A stretch of DNA of 64,000 nt from Acidobacteriota bacterium (GTDB lineage Bacteria; Acidobacteriota; Terriglobia; Bryobacterales; Bryobacteraceae), in the NCBI GenBank assembly GCA_025352795.1, contig JANXSF010000130.1:31717-95716 (forward strand). The letters run 5' to 3'. The position numbers and the translations under genes were made by a program. A model generated the notes under the pieces. The model was not told the DNA's origin. It ran no database searches and worked only from the letters and a program-made list of their open reading frames with translations. Positions within the stretch are counted from its first letter, which is position 1, and each line of letters begins with the position of its first letter. Positions 29,401-38,246 of this stretch are shown piece after piece.

Positions 29401-29520
29401 AAAATGGGCTTTGCCGCAGTATCGCTAATGCCCGAGGGGTTCGACGAAGTGCTGTCGCGGGTGGAAATGACCGATTTGTTGGCTTACTTGAGAGGACAAA
29501 CGGGTCGACCCGGCAACTAA
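26474..29520 (+). pseudogene. PVC-type heme-binding dehydrogenase gene with three frameshifts
   Basis: One protein of about 1010 residues is spread over three frames. The N-terminus has a signal-like MQRLGFFATLTLALLAGWLV, then a six-bladed propeller (glucose/sorbosone dehydrogenase-like: YVVSMLEDTDGDGVFDKST, LYLTDGRHGFN, PTDVMEDADGSMLVVDTGAW). The middle is HEAT-like repeats, and the C-terminus a heme-binding domain with CSSCHTIG. Breaks: about 26978 (-1 or 3n+1), at the CCC run 28781-28783 (one base lost, since CCCC would restore GRSPLHNIQM), and at about 29280 (two bases lost; E-x-YRVETAKE follows in the new frame). Each frame continues the family alignment exactly, so the damage is recent or technical. 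Neighbouring long genes are intact. Confidence 0.85.
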
Positions 29521-29644
29521 ATTCACGTGGTTCAGAATTCTCAACATTCTTTGCGAGGAATGTCGGTGTGAATCCACTATATAGAATATGGCTACTGCCA
29601 TTCAGCTTTGCAAAATATCTCTTCCAGCGTCACGTAAACCGTGT

Positions 29645-29650
29645 TACACT
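29645..29650 (+). promoter_or_regulatory. -10-like hexamer TACACT, 6 nt before antitoxin start
   Basis: TTCCAG (29622-29627), 17-nt spacer, TACACT, then GGTCCA and GTG at 29657, with no ribosome site. This suggests a leaderless toxin-antitoxin transcript. Confidence 0.35.
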
Positions 29651-29656
29651 GGTCCA

Positions 29657-29875
29657 GTGACTAACTTAACGCTTGCTATCGACGATGGATTGCTTAAAGA
29701 CGCCCGAAAACTGGCAATCGATCAAAACACGACTGTTAACCAGATGGTGCGGGAATTTCTTGAAACGGCGGTTCGCCAATCCTCTACCCGGGATCAAGCT
29801 CGGCAACGATTGCTTTCTACACGGATGGCTTTCCAGCCTGGGCCTTTGAATCGTGACGAACTCTATGCCCGCTGA
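29657..29875 (+). CDS. VapB-like ribbon-helix-helix antitoxin
   Basis: 72 residues from GTG: VTNLTLAIDDGLLKDARKLA is the strand and first helix of a ribbon-helix-helix DNA-binding fold, and NTTVNQMVREFLE is the second helix. The C-terminal part would wrap the toxin. A 5' in-frame ATG at 29588 gives a tail with no family resemblance and would lie across the putative promoter. Its end overlaps the PIN-domain gene, as is usual for vapBC pairs. Confidence 0.75.
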   Translation: MTNLTLAIDDGLLKDARKLAIDQNTTVNQMVREFLETAVRQSSTRDQARQRLLSTRMAFQPGPLNRDELYAR

Positions 29876-30281
29876 GTCTCTGGCATTTGTTGACACTAAC
29901 ATTTTTGTCTATGCCTTCAGCAGTGGTAAAGATCCACGTCAACTGGCGGCTCGGCAACTTCATGAACGATTGCTTCATGAAGATCGATTGTGTTTAAGCA
30001 CCCAGGTATTGCAGGAATTGTTTGTCAGCCTGACCCGCAAATACAGCCAGAGCCCTGACGTGGTTCTGCCGCTATTGCATGACTTAACCCAATGGCCTTG
30101 CTTCACCATTGATCCTACCGCCGTTGAAGATGCCGGGCGCTTGTCCGTAAGTGCCCAACTATCATTTTGGGATTCACTAATCGTAGTTTCCGCGCGGCGC
30201 ATGGGTGCGGAGACGCTCTATTCCGAAGATATGAATAACGGCCAGATGATTGAAGGCGTCAAGATTGTGAATCCGTTTTAA
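29865..30281 (+). CDS. vapC: VapC-type PIN-domain ribonuclease toxin
   Basis: 138 residues from ATG 29865 (a GTG at 29853 is an alternative start). PIN-domain acidic residues are in FVDTNIFVYAF (first Asp), LQELFVSL (Glu) and FWDSLIVVSA plus LYSEDMNNGQ (C-terminal Asps). Such toxins cut RNA in a Mg-dependent way and are held off by the overlapping antitoxin. The stop codon shares bases with the stop of the convergent DHS-like gene (30278-30281, TTAA). Confidence 0.85.
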   Translation: MPAESLAFVDTNIFVYAFSSGKDPRQLAARQLHERLLHEDRLCLSTQVLQELFVSLTRKYSQSPDVVLPLLHDLTQWPCFTIDPTAVEDAGRLSVSAQLSFWDSLIVVSARRMGAETLYSEDMNNGQMIEGVKIVNPF

Positions 30282-31519
30282 CCGCGCCTTGCCAGAGGAT
30301 ACCCTAGCGAATCCATCAACCATTGTTTGTTATTGCGCACCGCCTCATTCAATGTCGAACACAATGCTTGGCGGTGCTCATATAAACGGTATCCGGCCCT
30401 GGATCGTAAATAGCCTTTCGCCTTTGGATCCTCTGCAAATAGCTTCTCTTCGCCGATTTCTTCCGCCCTTCGTTGATACCCCATTCGATTGTCCAGCAGC
30501 GCCTTCACAACAAACGGCATAATCATCGAATAGTCACCCTGCATGCTCTCTGTCGATTGCAAATAAGTGTCTTTATCCACCTTGCCCCACGTAACAGCTT
30601 CTGCCGGTGGGCACGATGAAAGGGAGCCATCGGTGATAGGCGCGGTGACAATCTGCACGTCGAATTCGTACCCACGCACATCGGGTAATCCCAGAACTTG
30701 ACCCAGAGCCGGTTCCGGTTGCAAGTTGTAATTCTTCGGCACACCACCGCCTAAAATAAGTGTAGCCAGCGATTTTACCTCGTTATCGAACAAGCCCCAT
30801 CTATGATAGGCGCAGGCTTCAAATATTTCGGCATGCAAGTCCAGATCAAAGCCGTAATCAGGCAGTAAACCGGCTTGGCGCATGGCCCACAGCTTCATGG
30901 AATTCAGGAAAACACTGCCGTCCCCTGGGGCGCCCACAAAGACAGGAATTGCCAGTCGTTGACATGTGGATAGCAGCCCTGGAGCCACGTTATTGGCTTT
31001 TTCCTGGTCCCCATAATAGAGCCCAAGTAAGTAGCGCAACTCAGTTCCAGTCATCTTCTTTTGGAACTCAGGACGCTGCAGAATCGCGGTCAGGAAACGA
31101 TCCTGATCCAGCAGTACATCCTCATCAAAAGCCATGTCTGTAACACGAATGGTCCGTTCGTCCCGCAATGCTCCGTCATCACCGAAAATAGGCACCTCGA
31201 ACACGGGGTCACGGTGGGCATCCAGGCTGCGATGGCCGTCATGGTAGCAGACCGCATCGGTGGTACTAAGGTAGGCGATCCAACCCGTTTCCAAGAGCGG
31301 AATCAGCCACGCCTGATGTTGCCCGCTGACCGTAATCGGCCCGGAAACAGCCATGGTGAAGGGGCAGCCCATGCCAATGGCGCGGTCCAAAATTGTATAG
31401 AGGCGGCGTAAATACGCGCCACCAAAAGCGGGCAGGCAGTGACGGAAAATATCGTCCAGGGTAAGGCACTGGTCCACTGGACGCACCTGCACCGTGCGAC
31501 GGGAATTCGGTTCAGTCAT
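30278..31519 (-). CDS. Deoxyhypusine synthase-like protein
   Basis: 413 residues of the NAD-dependent deoxyhypusine/homospermidine synthase superfamily. FGGAYLRRLYTILDRAI and the MAVSGPITVSGQHQAW cofactor region are conserved. The active-site loop GGGVPKNY keeps the catalytic lysine (Lys262), and AEAVTWGKVDKD is the DHS-like C-terminal motif. Eukaryotic and archaeal enzymes move an aminobutyl group from spermidine to eIF5A; bacteria lack that acceptor, so a polyamine (for example homospermidine-type chemistry) or an unknown acceptor is more likely. It is 3 nt downstream of the S9 peptidase gene and probably cotranscribed. Confidence 0.8.
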   Translation of the reverse strand: MTEPNSRRTVQVRPVDQCLTLDDIFRHCLPAFGGAYLRRLYTILDRAIGMGCPFTMAVSGPITVSGQHQAWLIPLLETGWIAYLSTTDAVCYHDGHRSLDAHRDPVFEVPIFGDDGALRDERTIRVTDMAFDEDVLLDQDRFLTAILQRPEFQKKMTGTELRYLLGLYYGDQEKANNVAPGLLSTCQRLAIPVFVGAPGDGSVFLNSMKLWAMRQAGLLPDYGFDLDLHAEIFEACAYHRWGLFDNEVKSLATLILGGGVPKNYNLQPEPALGQVLGLPDVRGYEFDVQIVTAPITDGSLSSCPPAEAVTWGKVDKDTYLQSTESMQGDYSMIMPFVVKALLDNRMGYQRRAEEIGEEKLFAEDPKAKGYLRSRAGYRLYEHRQALCSTLNEAVRNNKQWLMDSLGYPLARRG

Positions 31520-31522
31520 TCG

Positions 31523-34270
31523 TTAATTACGCTCCAAATAGGGGATGCCGCGCTCCATCCAATCGGGCTTGGACGCACCCTTCAAATAGAAATCAAAGTA
31601 TTGTTTTAAGCGCATTGTGTAATCTTTCTGATTCACTCGTTTGCGCAGGTTATGCGGTTCACCATTGTAGTTGAACAGATAGGCTTCTTTGCCATTGCGG
31701 CGCAGGGCCAGGAAGAATTCAATGCCTTGAGTCCAGGGCACCGCATCGTCGCCGTCATTGTGAATCATCAGCAGCGGAGTTTCCACACGGTCGGCAGCAA
31801 ACACTGGCGAGTTCTCTAAATATCGCATGGGATATTCCCACAAACTGCCGCCGATCCGACTCTGCGTTCGTTCATATTGAAACTGGCGAGGCATCCCACT
31901 GCCGTAGCGGATGCCATCGTATGCCGATGTCATGTTAGCCACTGGCGCACCGGCAGAGGCGGCCTTGAAGCGATTCGTCTTGGTCACCATGTAGGCAATC
32001 TGATAGCCGCCCCAACTGTGACCTTGAATGCCAATGTTCGCTTCGTCAATAAAGCCCAGGCGCACCGCAGCATCCACCGCAGGCATCACACATTGCAAAG
32101 CACTCTGGCCGGGTAAACCGGTTTTATACACAATGTCTGGCTGCAGCACCACATAACCATTGCTGGTATAAAACGCAGCATTGATGCTGTTGGTGGGCCT
32201 TGGTGTAGCAAAATTATTCAACTCATTGGAACGCTTTTCATAAATGTGGACAATCATCGGATACTTTTTGTTGGGATCAAAGTTTGCCGGTTTTTCCAGC
32301 AACGCTTTCAGAGGAGTGCCATCCATATTCCGAAATTCAATGAGTTCCGCCGAGCCCCATTCGTAAGGGTTCACCTGTGCAGTCAGCGTGGTTAATTTCT
32401 TCGGCTGAGTGAACGTTGAATCGGTCATATACAAATCGGGCATCTCTTTGAATGTGGAGGCGCTGAAGATAATGGCATCGGAATCAGCGGCCCGTAAAAC
32501 CGTCTTGTAATTCTTGGCTCCCCACAACAGCTTCACCGGTTCTTTATCGAAATCGAAGCTGGTTGACCAGAATCCGGAACTATAGTTGTCCTGACTCTCT
32601 CCACGCAAAAGCAGCGGCTTATCCATATCAATCCCCGGATTCAATCCGTTGGCGCGACCCCGGATCAGTGGCTCATAGCGCATCTGAATTTTATTGGCGC
32701 GGCCTTCGCCTCGTGTCATCATGCGCGACGTGCTGCCGTCCACGGCAAATTGCCACACATCGTATTTATCGTAGAGCAGCACCCATTCACTATCCTTGGT
32801 CCAACCGGCCACGCCATAAGCACCCGCTGCGCGTGGATGGTCGTCGTCTTCCTGGTCGAATCGGACGCCTGCAATGGTGGTTAACTTCAAAGTATTTGTA
32901 TCTTTAACGTTCACCAGAATCCAATCTCGGCCATCGAAATACACTGCCTTGCGGCCATCGGGTGCCCAGTTTAATGGGGACCGCAGCTTTCGTGCAATCA
33001 CAGAACGTTGGCCCGTAGCGCTATCAATGAAATAAATGTCGCTGGCTGCTTCGTCCCATTCGGTGCTGATGCGGTAGGCGCGGTCGTCACTGCCAAATGC
33101 GAAATCACCTTGCAGATTCGGGGTGATTCGTTGCACGCCTAAATCCGCCAATTGCACAAATGTTTTGCTATCCAGGTGATACACCGCAGGGTAAGACAAA
33201 TCGCGAAGCTGAGTGGCGCGAACTTTTTGAATGCTCTGTACCTGATCCTCTTTCCAATGCCACAAATCGAACTGCGCGGTTTCTACATCGACCGCGGCTT
33301 TTTTGGGCCCCGGACGTTTGGGTGGAGTGGTCCCAAAGAAGATACGCTTGCCGTCGCTAGAAAAGGTGATGTTCCCTTTCGTGCTGACCTGCCATCGGGG
33401 ACGGAAGCCTTCAGTTGCAGGCGAAACCCACTGCTCAGCCTTTGCATCCCCTCTGCGCCAACCCAACAGCTTGGAAGTGTTTTCCTGTTCGGCGGTCAGC
33501 GCCAACAACGTCTGTTCCTCGTTCCAGGTGAGTTTGGCGTATTTCCCTTTGCCCACAGCCAATGCAGTTGGCGGATCTTCGTTCCCCGCATTCACCAAAT
33601 AGAGGCCGTTGCTTTCATCTTGCTTGGCGTCCACTGTATAGACCACCAGTTGGCCGTCTTTGCTCAATGAGTATTCCCCGGTTTCGTTAATGGAACGTTC
33701 GTTGCCGGAACTCAACTGGCGGATCACTAAAGTTTTTTCCTTGGCATCTTTTTGATAGGCCAGCACATTGGAATTGGTGCTACCCAGTTGGAATGATTTC
33801 ACTTGTCCCGATGTAAAGGCAGATCCGCCGAAGGTAGGCAAAATCGTCAGATTATTCTTCGGCATCTCTTCCGGTTTCTTTTTCGCCTTGCGTGCGGCAT
33901 CCACTTCTGTTTTGGGCGGAAAGGCCAGGAAGACTACGTACTTTGCATCGGGGGTGAATTCGATTTTTGGGCCCTGCACCAGCACCGGATTTTCCGTAGG
34001 CTCAGAGTTGGGGTCAACTGCTTCCCGAATGGGCAGGGCACCGCACGGGATACGAGTTTCTTTTTGGTTGGAAAGGTTAACTACAACCATTTCGCCATCG
34101 CCCACCTGCGGAAACACAGAATAGGCCAACCATTTTCCGTCAGCAGAAATTTGCTGCGATGCAATGGACCGCCATCGGTCGAAATCATTTAGGGCAAGAG
34201 GGCGTCTAGCGGGTTGTGCTTGCAGCCCTACAAGCACACATGCCAAAATTGCGACCGAACGAATCACCAT
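31523..34270 (-). CDS. S9 family prolyl oligopeptidase-type serine peptidase
   Basis: 915 residues, exported (MVIRSVAILACVLVGLQAQ). A long N-terminal beta-propeller region (DFDRWRSIASQQISADGKW onward) is followed by an alpha/beta-hydrolase domain with the nucleophile in GIQGHSWGGY (Ser752), the Asp in HNDGDDAVPW and the His in NGEPHNLRKR. It cleaves short peptides in the periplasm or outside the cell. ATG 34270 is preceded by TACAAT 7 nt upstream and has no ribosome site. The DHS-like gene follows 3 nt after its stop. Confidence 0.88.
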   Translation of the reverse strand: MVIRSVAILACVLVGLQAQPARRPLALNDFDRWRSIASQQISADGKWLAYSVFPQVGDGEMVVVNLSNQKETRIPCGALPIREAVDPNSEPTENPVLVQGPKIEFTPDAKYVVFLAFPPKTEVDAARKAKKKPEEMPKNNLTILPTFGGSAFTSGQVKSFQLGSTNSNVLAYQKDAKEKTLVIRQLSSGNERSINETGEYSLSKDGQLVVYTVDAKQDESNGLYLVNAGNEDPPTALAVGKGKYAKLTWNEEQTLLALTAEQENTSKLLGWRRGDAKAEQWVSPATEGFRPRWQVSTKGNITFSSDGKRIFFGTTPPKRPGPKKAAVDVETAQFDLWHWKEDQVQSIQKVRATQLRDLSYPAVYHLDSKTFVQLADLGVQRITPNLQGDFAFGSDDRAYRISTEWDEAASDIYFIDSATGQRSVIARKLRSPLNWAPDGRKAVYFDGRDWILVNVKDTNTLKLTTIAGVRFDQEDDDHPRAAGAYGVAGWTKDSEWVLLYDKYDVWQFAVDGSTSRMMTRGEGRANKIQMRYEPLIRGRANGLNPGIDMDKPLLLRGESQDNYSSGFWSTSFDFDKEPVKLLWGAKNYKTVLRAADSDAIIFSASTFKEMPDLYMTDSTFTQPKKLTTLTAQVNPYEWGSAELIEFRNMDGTPLKALLEKPANFDPNKKYPMIVHIYEKRSNELNNFATPRPTNSINAAFYTSNGYVVLQPDIVYKTGLPGQSALQCVMPAVDAAVRLGFIDEANIGIQGHSWGGYQIAYMVTKTNRFKAASAGAPVANMTSAYDGIRYGSGMPRQFQYERTQSRIGGSLWEYPMRYLENSPVFAADRVETPLLMIHNDGDDAVPWTQGIEFFLALRRNGKEAYLFNYNGEPHNLRKRVNQKDYTMRLKQYFDFYLKGASKPDWMERGIPYLERN

Positions 34271-34277
34271 GCAAACT

Positions 34278-34283
34278 ATTGTA
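34278..34283 (-). promoter_or_regulatory. -10-like hexamer TACAAT, 7 nt before S9 peptidase start
   Basis: On the minus strand TACAAT, AGTTTGC, ATG. No ribosome site and no clear -35 box; candidate leaderless start. Confidence 0.45.
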
Positions 34284-34431
34284 CTTGGCGATTTGAATAT
34301 TCTTGCAGCCAGGCAGTTGGGAACAGTTTGGGTTGGTTATACGGCAGCCTAAAGCTACCCCCTCTTTTATCCATAGGGAAAAGCATTTAGTGCAAAGTTA
34401 AAAAAGGATAACCATCGATTTGTTAACATTC

Positions 34432-34459
34432 TTGACAGATGTAATACAGCTTCTATGCA
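34432..34459 (+). promoter_or_regulatory. Possible promoter of M3 peptidase gene
   Basis: Perfect -35 TTGACA (34432-34437), a 16-nt spacer, and TATGCA (34454-34459) in the AT-rich 263-nt gap between the divergent S9 and M3 genes. The rest of the gap shows no gene. Confidence 0.4.
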
Positions 34460-34533
34460 GCTATTATCTAATCTATCCGATAGAATGGCACTAGTAATAT
34501 TCCACAATATCTTGTACTTTTGAAAGAAGCTGA

Positions 34534-36573
34534 ATGTCTGCTAATCCTTTACTCCATCCCCGTTTTGAAATTCCGTTCGACCAGATCCAAGCCGCTCACG
34601 TAGAGCCAGCTATGGAAGAGCTCATTGATAGAGCGCAAAATTGCATCCGTCTGATCATTGAACAGCCAGACCCTCGAACATGGGATAACACCATGGCCCA
34701 ATACGACGTGGCCACTGAAGATTTGGATTGGGCCATCACCATTGTTCGGCATCTGGAAGGTGTGGTGACCACGCCGGAACTCCGCGCGGTGGTCAACATT
34801 GTCCAGCCGAAAGTAAGCGCATTCTATTCCAGCATTTCTTTGAATGACGGGCTATACCGTGCTTTGAAAGATTATGCCGCTAGTGAAGAGGGTCGTCAGC
34901 TCACAGGGGTCCGCAAGCGTTATGTGGAAAAAACTTTGGAAAGTTTCCAACGCGCCGGGGCTGAACTTGCCCTTTTAGGTAAAGCCAGGTTAGCTGCCAT
35001 TGACGTGGAACTTTCCCGGCTCACCATGAAGTTTTCTGAAAATGTTTTGGATGCTACCAATGACTTTGAGCTAATTGTCACTGATGAAAATCAGTTGGCG
35101 GGACTTCCTCCTTCAGCGATTGCTGCTGCCAAACAAAGTGCCGAATCAAAGGGCGTGTCCGGATGGCGATTCACGCTGCAGGCACCCAGTTTCACCGCCG
35201 TGACCAGTTACCTGGCAGACCGTCCGATCCGCGAAAAAGTCGTCCGAGCGTTTTATTCCAGGGCTTCTAGCGGCGATCGTGACAACCGCCCCATCATCGC
35301 CAGTATTTTAGAATTGCGTCGGGAAAAGGCAACGCTGCTTGGATTTCGCAATTTCGCTGACATGGTGATTGTCGACCGCATGGCCAAGACTGGTGACACC
35401 GCCCTTGGCTTTATCACTCAGTTGCTGGGTAGGACCCGTCCATTCGTAAATAAAGAAAATTCCGACCTGGAAGCTTTTCGCACAAAACTGACCCAAGGTG
35501 CGGAAGGTGCAATGCAATTGTGGGACGTGTCCTATTTTGCTGAAAAATTGCGTCTGGATCAGTTGGATTTTGACGAAGAAGAGCTGCGTCCCTACTTTCC
35601 TTTGCCGCAAGTGTTAGAAGGCATGTTCCAGATTTGCGGGAAGCTGTTCGGCATTCAAGTCACTCGAACCGAAAACGTTCCGGTATGGCACCCGGAAGTG
35701 CAATGCTACACCATTCACGATCAGACCAGCGGCGAATTGCTGGGGTCGTTTTATGCGGATTTGTTTCCCCGTGAAACCAAGCGTGGCGGAGCTTGGATGG
35801 ATGCTTTTGCAACTGGTCGACCGGGCAACACTGGTTGGACCCCCCATCTTGGTTTGATTTGCGGCAACATGACCCCGCCACTGGACGGAAAGCCTGCACT
35901 GCTCACCCATCGCGATGTGGAAACGCTATTCCATGAATTTGGTCACCTGCTGCATCATTGCCTGACGCGAGTGGAAGTGCGGGGATTGGCGGGAACCAAC
36001 GTGGCCTGGGATTTTGTGGAATTGCCTTCCCAAATTCTGGAAAACTGGTGCACGGAAGAAAGCGCGCTCGATATTTTTGCCCGCCATTATGAGACTAGTG
36101 AGCGATTGCCGGCGACACTTCTGGCCAAGCTTCAGGATTCGAAGAAGTTTCGGGCGGCCAGCGTCATGATGCGCCAAATCTGTTTCGCCACAGTGGACTT
36201 GTCTTTGCATATGCAATTTGACCCGGCTGTGGATGGTGACGCTGTCTCTTATTCGAAGAAGCTTCTTCAAAACTACATTCCGGTTCCACTACCGGCGGAT
36301 CATGCCATGATTACGTCCTTCACCCACCTGTTCTCTAGCCCGGTTGGTTATGGGGCAGGCTACTACTCCTACAAATGGGCAGAAGTGCTGGATGCGGACG
36401 CCTTCAGCCGATTCCGTCAAGAGGGCGTGCTGAACCCCAGTACGGGCCTGGATTTCCGGCATCAGATTCTGGCTAAAGGCAACAGTGAAGATCCGATTCA
36501 GCTTTATCAGGGATTCATGGGGCGCCAACCCGACCCGGAAGCCATGTTGGTGCGTCTGGGCTTAGTGCCATAA
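34534..36573 (+). CDS. M3 family oligopeptidase (oligopeptidase A/dipeptidyl carboxypeptidase-like)
   Basis: 679-residue zinc metallopeptidase. The catalytic HEFGH (467-471) in VETLFHEFGHLLHHCL has the expected downstream Glu in NVAWDFVELPSQILENW. The substrate pocket tyrosines lie in GYGAGYYSYKWAEVLDADAF. It is a cytoplasmic enzyme (no signal) that trims peptides left by other proteases. ATG follows GAAAGAAGC, a weak ribosome site. Its length is typical for the family, and it is divergent from the S9 peptidase. Confidence 0.92.
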   Translation: MSANPLLHPRFEIPFDQIQAAHVEPAMEELIDRAQNCIRLIIEQPDPRTWDNTMAQYDVATEDLDWAITIVRHLEGVVTTPELRAVVNIVQPKVSAFYSSISLNDGLYRALKDYAASEEGRQLTGVRKRYVEKTLESFQRAGAELALLGKARLAAIDVELSRLTMKFSENVLDATNDFELIVTDENQLAGLPPSAIAAAKQSAESKGVSGWRFTLQAPSFTAVTSYLADRPIREKVVRAFYSRASSGDRDNRPIIASILELRREKATLLGFRNFADMVIVDRMAKTGDTALGFITQLLGRTRPFVNKENSDLEAFRTKLTQGAEGAMQLWDVSYFAEKLRLDQLDFDEEELRPYFPLPQVLEGMFQICGKLFGIQVTRTENVPVWHPEVQCYTIHDQTSGELLGSFYADLFPRETKRGGAWMDAFATGRPGNTGWTPHLGLICGNMTPPLDGKPALLTHRDVETLFHEFGHLLHHCLTRVEVRGLAGTNVAWDFVELPSQILENWCTEESALDIFARHYETSERLPATLLAKLQDSKKFRAASVMMRQICFATVDLSLHMQFDPAVDGDAVSYSKKLLQNYIPVPLPADHAMITSFTHLFSSPVGYGAGYYSYKWAEVLDADAFSRFRQEGVLNPSTGLDFRHQILAKGNSEDPIQLYQGFMGRQPDPEAMLVRLGLVP

Positions 36574-36613
36574 GTCATTCTGGACACAGTTGTTACGTAA
36601 TTTGGTAGAAAAA

Positions 36614-36641
36614 TTGGGCGTAAGTTGTGGCGCGCTACAAT
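36614..36641 (+). promoter_or_regulatory. Putative promoter of tonB-like gene
   Basis: TTGGGC (36614-36619), 16-nt spacer, TACAAT (36636-36641). TAGGAAT upstream of ATG 36719 would be the ribosome site, leaving a leader of about 70 nt. Confidence 0.4.
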
Positions 36642-36718
36642 TTTTGGTAGCATTTCAGCCAAGAGATGCAACCACGCTGCTGCATTTCGCGTCTGTAACT
36701 TAGTAGGAATCTATTTGG

Positions 36719-37702
36719 ATGGCGATTACTCCAGTCAACCCGACTCAACACACTGAAGCAGACGACCATCTGAGCCGTCTGCTTCTTCAGGAAACGAACA
36801 CACCGTGGTACTTCACGATCGTTGATTCGATCAAAGAAGCGATTAATCCGCCCAAGCTCCCGCCGTTAGAGCTTACGTCTAAGCCTGTTGCTGTCAAAGA
36901 CATATGGGGAACTAGTGAGGGGCAGCGGAAGACGAAGTTCGCCTCAGTAGCTCTGCATGGCGTGGCCCTGGCTTTGGTTCTTTTACTGAGCACCAATGAG
37001 ACGATTCAGAAAAAAGTAAAGGACATGGTTCCTTTAATTGCCCCGGACTTGGCCGCTTACAAACCGGAACCGATTAAGAAGCAAACCAGTCAAGGTGGCG
37101 GTGGTGGTGGTGATCGCAGCCTGATTCAGGCCAGCAAGGGCAAACTGCCCAAGATTTCACCCAGACAATTTACACCTCCCATGGCGGTTGTTAATAATCC
37201 TGCCCCGAAATTGATCATGGAGCCCACAATCCAGTTGGATACGGCTGTGCCCAGTCCAAACTTGCCTAATTTCGGCGACCCAAATTCATTGGGTAGCATT
37301 CCTTCCAATGGCCCTGGCTCCGGTGCGGGTATTGGCAGCGGTAAAGGTGGCGGAGTGGGTTCAGGCTCAGGTGGCGGACTTGGCCCCGGATCTGGCAGCG
37401 GAACGGGTGGTGGTGCTTACCGCGTCGGTGGGGGCGTTTCCTCACCGGCATTGCTCTACAAAGTGGAGCCGGAATATTCAGAAGAGGCTCGTAAAGCCAA
37501 ATTCCAAGGCACCGTGATGCTTTCCGTGGTGGTTGATGAGAAAGGAAACCCACGTGATATTCGCGTGATCCGTGCCTTAGGGCTCGGGTTAGACGAAAAA
37601 GCCATCGAATCCGTACAAAAATGGCGTTTTAAGCCCGGTGTAAAAGATGGTCGCCCTGTTCCAGTGATTGCTCAGGTGGAAGTTAACTTCCGTTTACTGT
37701 AG
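36719..37702 (+). CDS. TonB family energy transducer with Gly-rich linker
   Basis: 327 residues. A cytoplasmic N-terminus of about 80 residues is followed by one transmembrane helix (LHGVALALVLLLS, roughly 78-95), a periplasmic linker very rich in Gly and Ser (about residues 195-240), and the TonB C-terminal domain (VEPEYSEEARKAKFQGTVML to FRLL). It transmits proton-motive force to TonB receptors such as the two large ones in this window. The linker is Gly/Ser-rich, not the Pro/Lys-rich type of enteric TonB. No ExbB/ExbD genes are adjacent. Confidence 0.85.
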   Translation: MAITPVNPTQHTEADDHLSRLLLQETNTPWYFTIVDSIKEAINPPKLPPLELTSKPVAVKDIWGTSEGQRKTKFASVALHGVALALVLLLSTNETIQKKVKDMVPLIAPDLAAYKPEPIKKQTSQGGGGGGDRSLIQASKGKLPKISPRQFTPPMAVVNNPAPKLIMEPTIQLDTAVPSPNLPNFGDPNSLGSIPSNGPGSGAGIGSGKGGGVGSGSGGGLGPGSGSGTGGGAYRVGGGVSSPALLYKVEPEYSEEARKAKFQGTVMLSVVVDEKGNPRDIRVIRALGLGLDEKAIESVQKWRFKPGVKDGRPVPVIAQVEVNFRLL

Positions 37703-37707
37703 CTTTT

Positions 37708-38184
37708 TTACTCGAACATCTGCAGTTGATCTTCAGAAACAAGTTTCGCCTTGGGCTTTTTGAGGGCGCTGCCGATTACCCCCAGCACCTCAACATCGGT
37801 CAGCGCTTCCCGTGGTACGAAGATGCGCTGCAACGTCTGGTCGGGCGGGGCTAAGGTGAAGCCGTACTGCTCTATCTGTAACAAATTACTGGATAACAAC
37901 CCTTCCAGCTCCACTCCATCGCGAAATTTTAAACGAACCCACAGCCCTAACGTTTTCGGTCTGGCGGTGAACTTGCATTTCCCGAAAACATCGGGAGTCT
38001 CAGTGAATTCTTTAACAAAACAAATGAGTTTTACTTCGGAAAAGGGAACTGTCTGGACTTGACCCTGGGGCGTCAGGAGTTCCACACCACTTGGCGTTGT
38101 AAAGTTCTGCGGATTGACAAAGCCGGGCAGCGGTTCGCGGTCAAATCGCAATATTAAAGCTTTTTTACTGGTTGACGTACTCAA
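37708..38184 (-). CDS. Conserved acidobacterial small protein (function unknown)
   Basis: 158 residues from a TTG start that has GGAG 8 nt upstream. The opening KKALILRFDREPLPGFVNP and the GVELEGLLSSNLLQIEQYGF block are recognisable in uncharacterised acidobacterial proteins (DUF6982-like). It is predicted soluble and beta-rich. It converges on the tonB-like gene (5 nt between stops) and is divergent from the recombinase gene. No function can be assigned. Confidence 0.65.
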   Translation of the reverse strand: MSTSTSKKALILRFDREPLPGFVNPQNFTTPSGVELLTPQGQVQTVPFSEVKLICFVKEFTETPDVFGKCKFTARPKTLGLWVRLKFRDGVELEGLLSSNLLQIEQYGFTLAPPDQTLQRIFVPREALTDVEVLGVIGSALKKPKAKLVSEDQLQMFE

Positions 38185-38233
38185 AAACTCGACTCCAAGT
38201 CTGCTTTGCGCCCAAACATTTTCGTAAGTATTG

Positions 38234-38239
38234 TATCAT
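38234..38239 (+). promoter_or_regulatory. -10-like hexamer TATCAT, 7 nt before recombinase start
   Basis: TATCAT, TGGCACA, ATG at 38247, without a ribosome site. Fits the leaderless pattern seen elsewhere in the window. Confidence 0.4.
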
Positions 38240-38246
38240 TGGCACA

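Noticed and set aside
37085..37440. Gly/Ser-rich stretches in the tonB-like gene as a DNA repeat element
   Set aside because: Coding low complexity in the periplasmic linker; codons vary and there is no tandem DNA unit.
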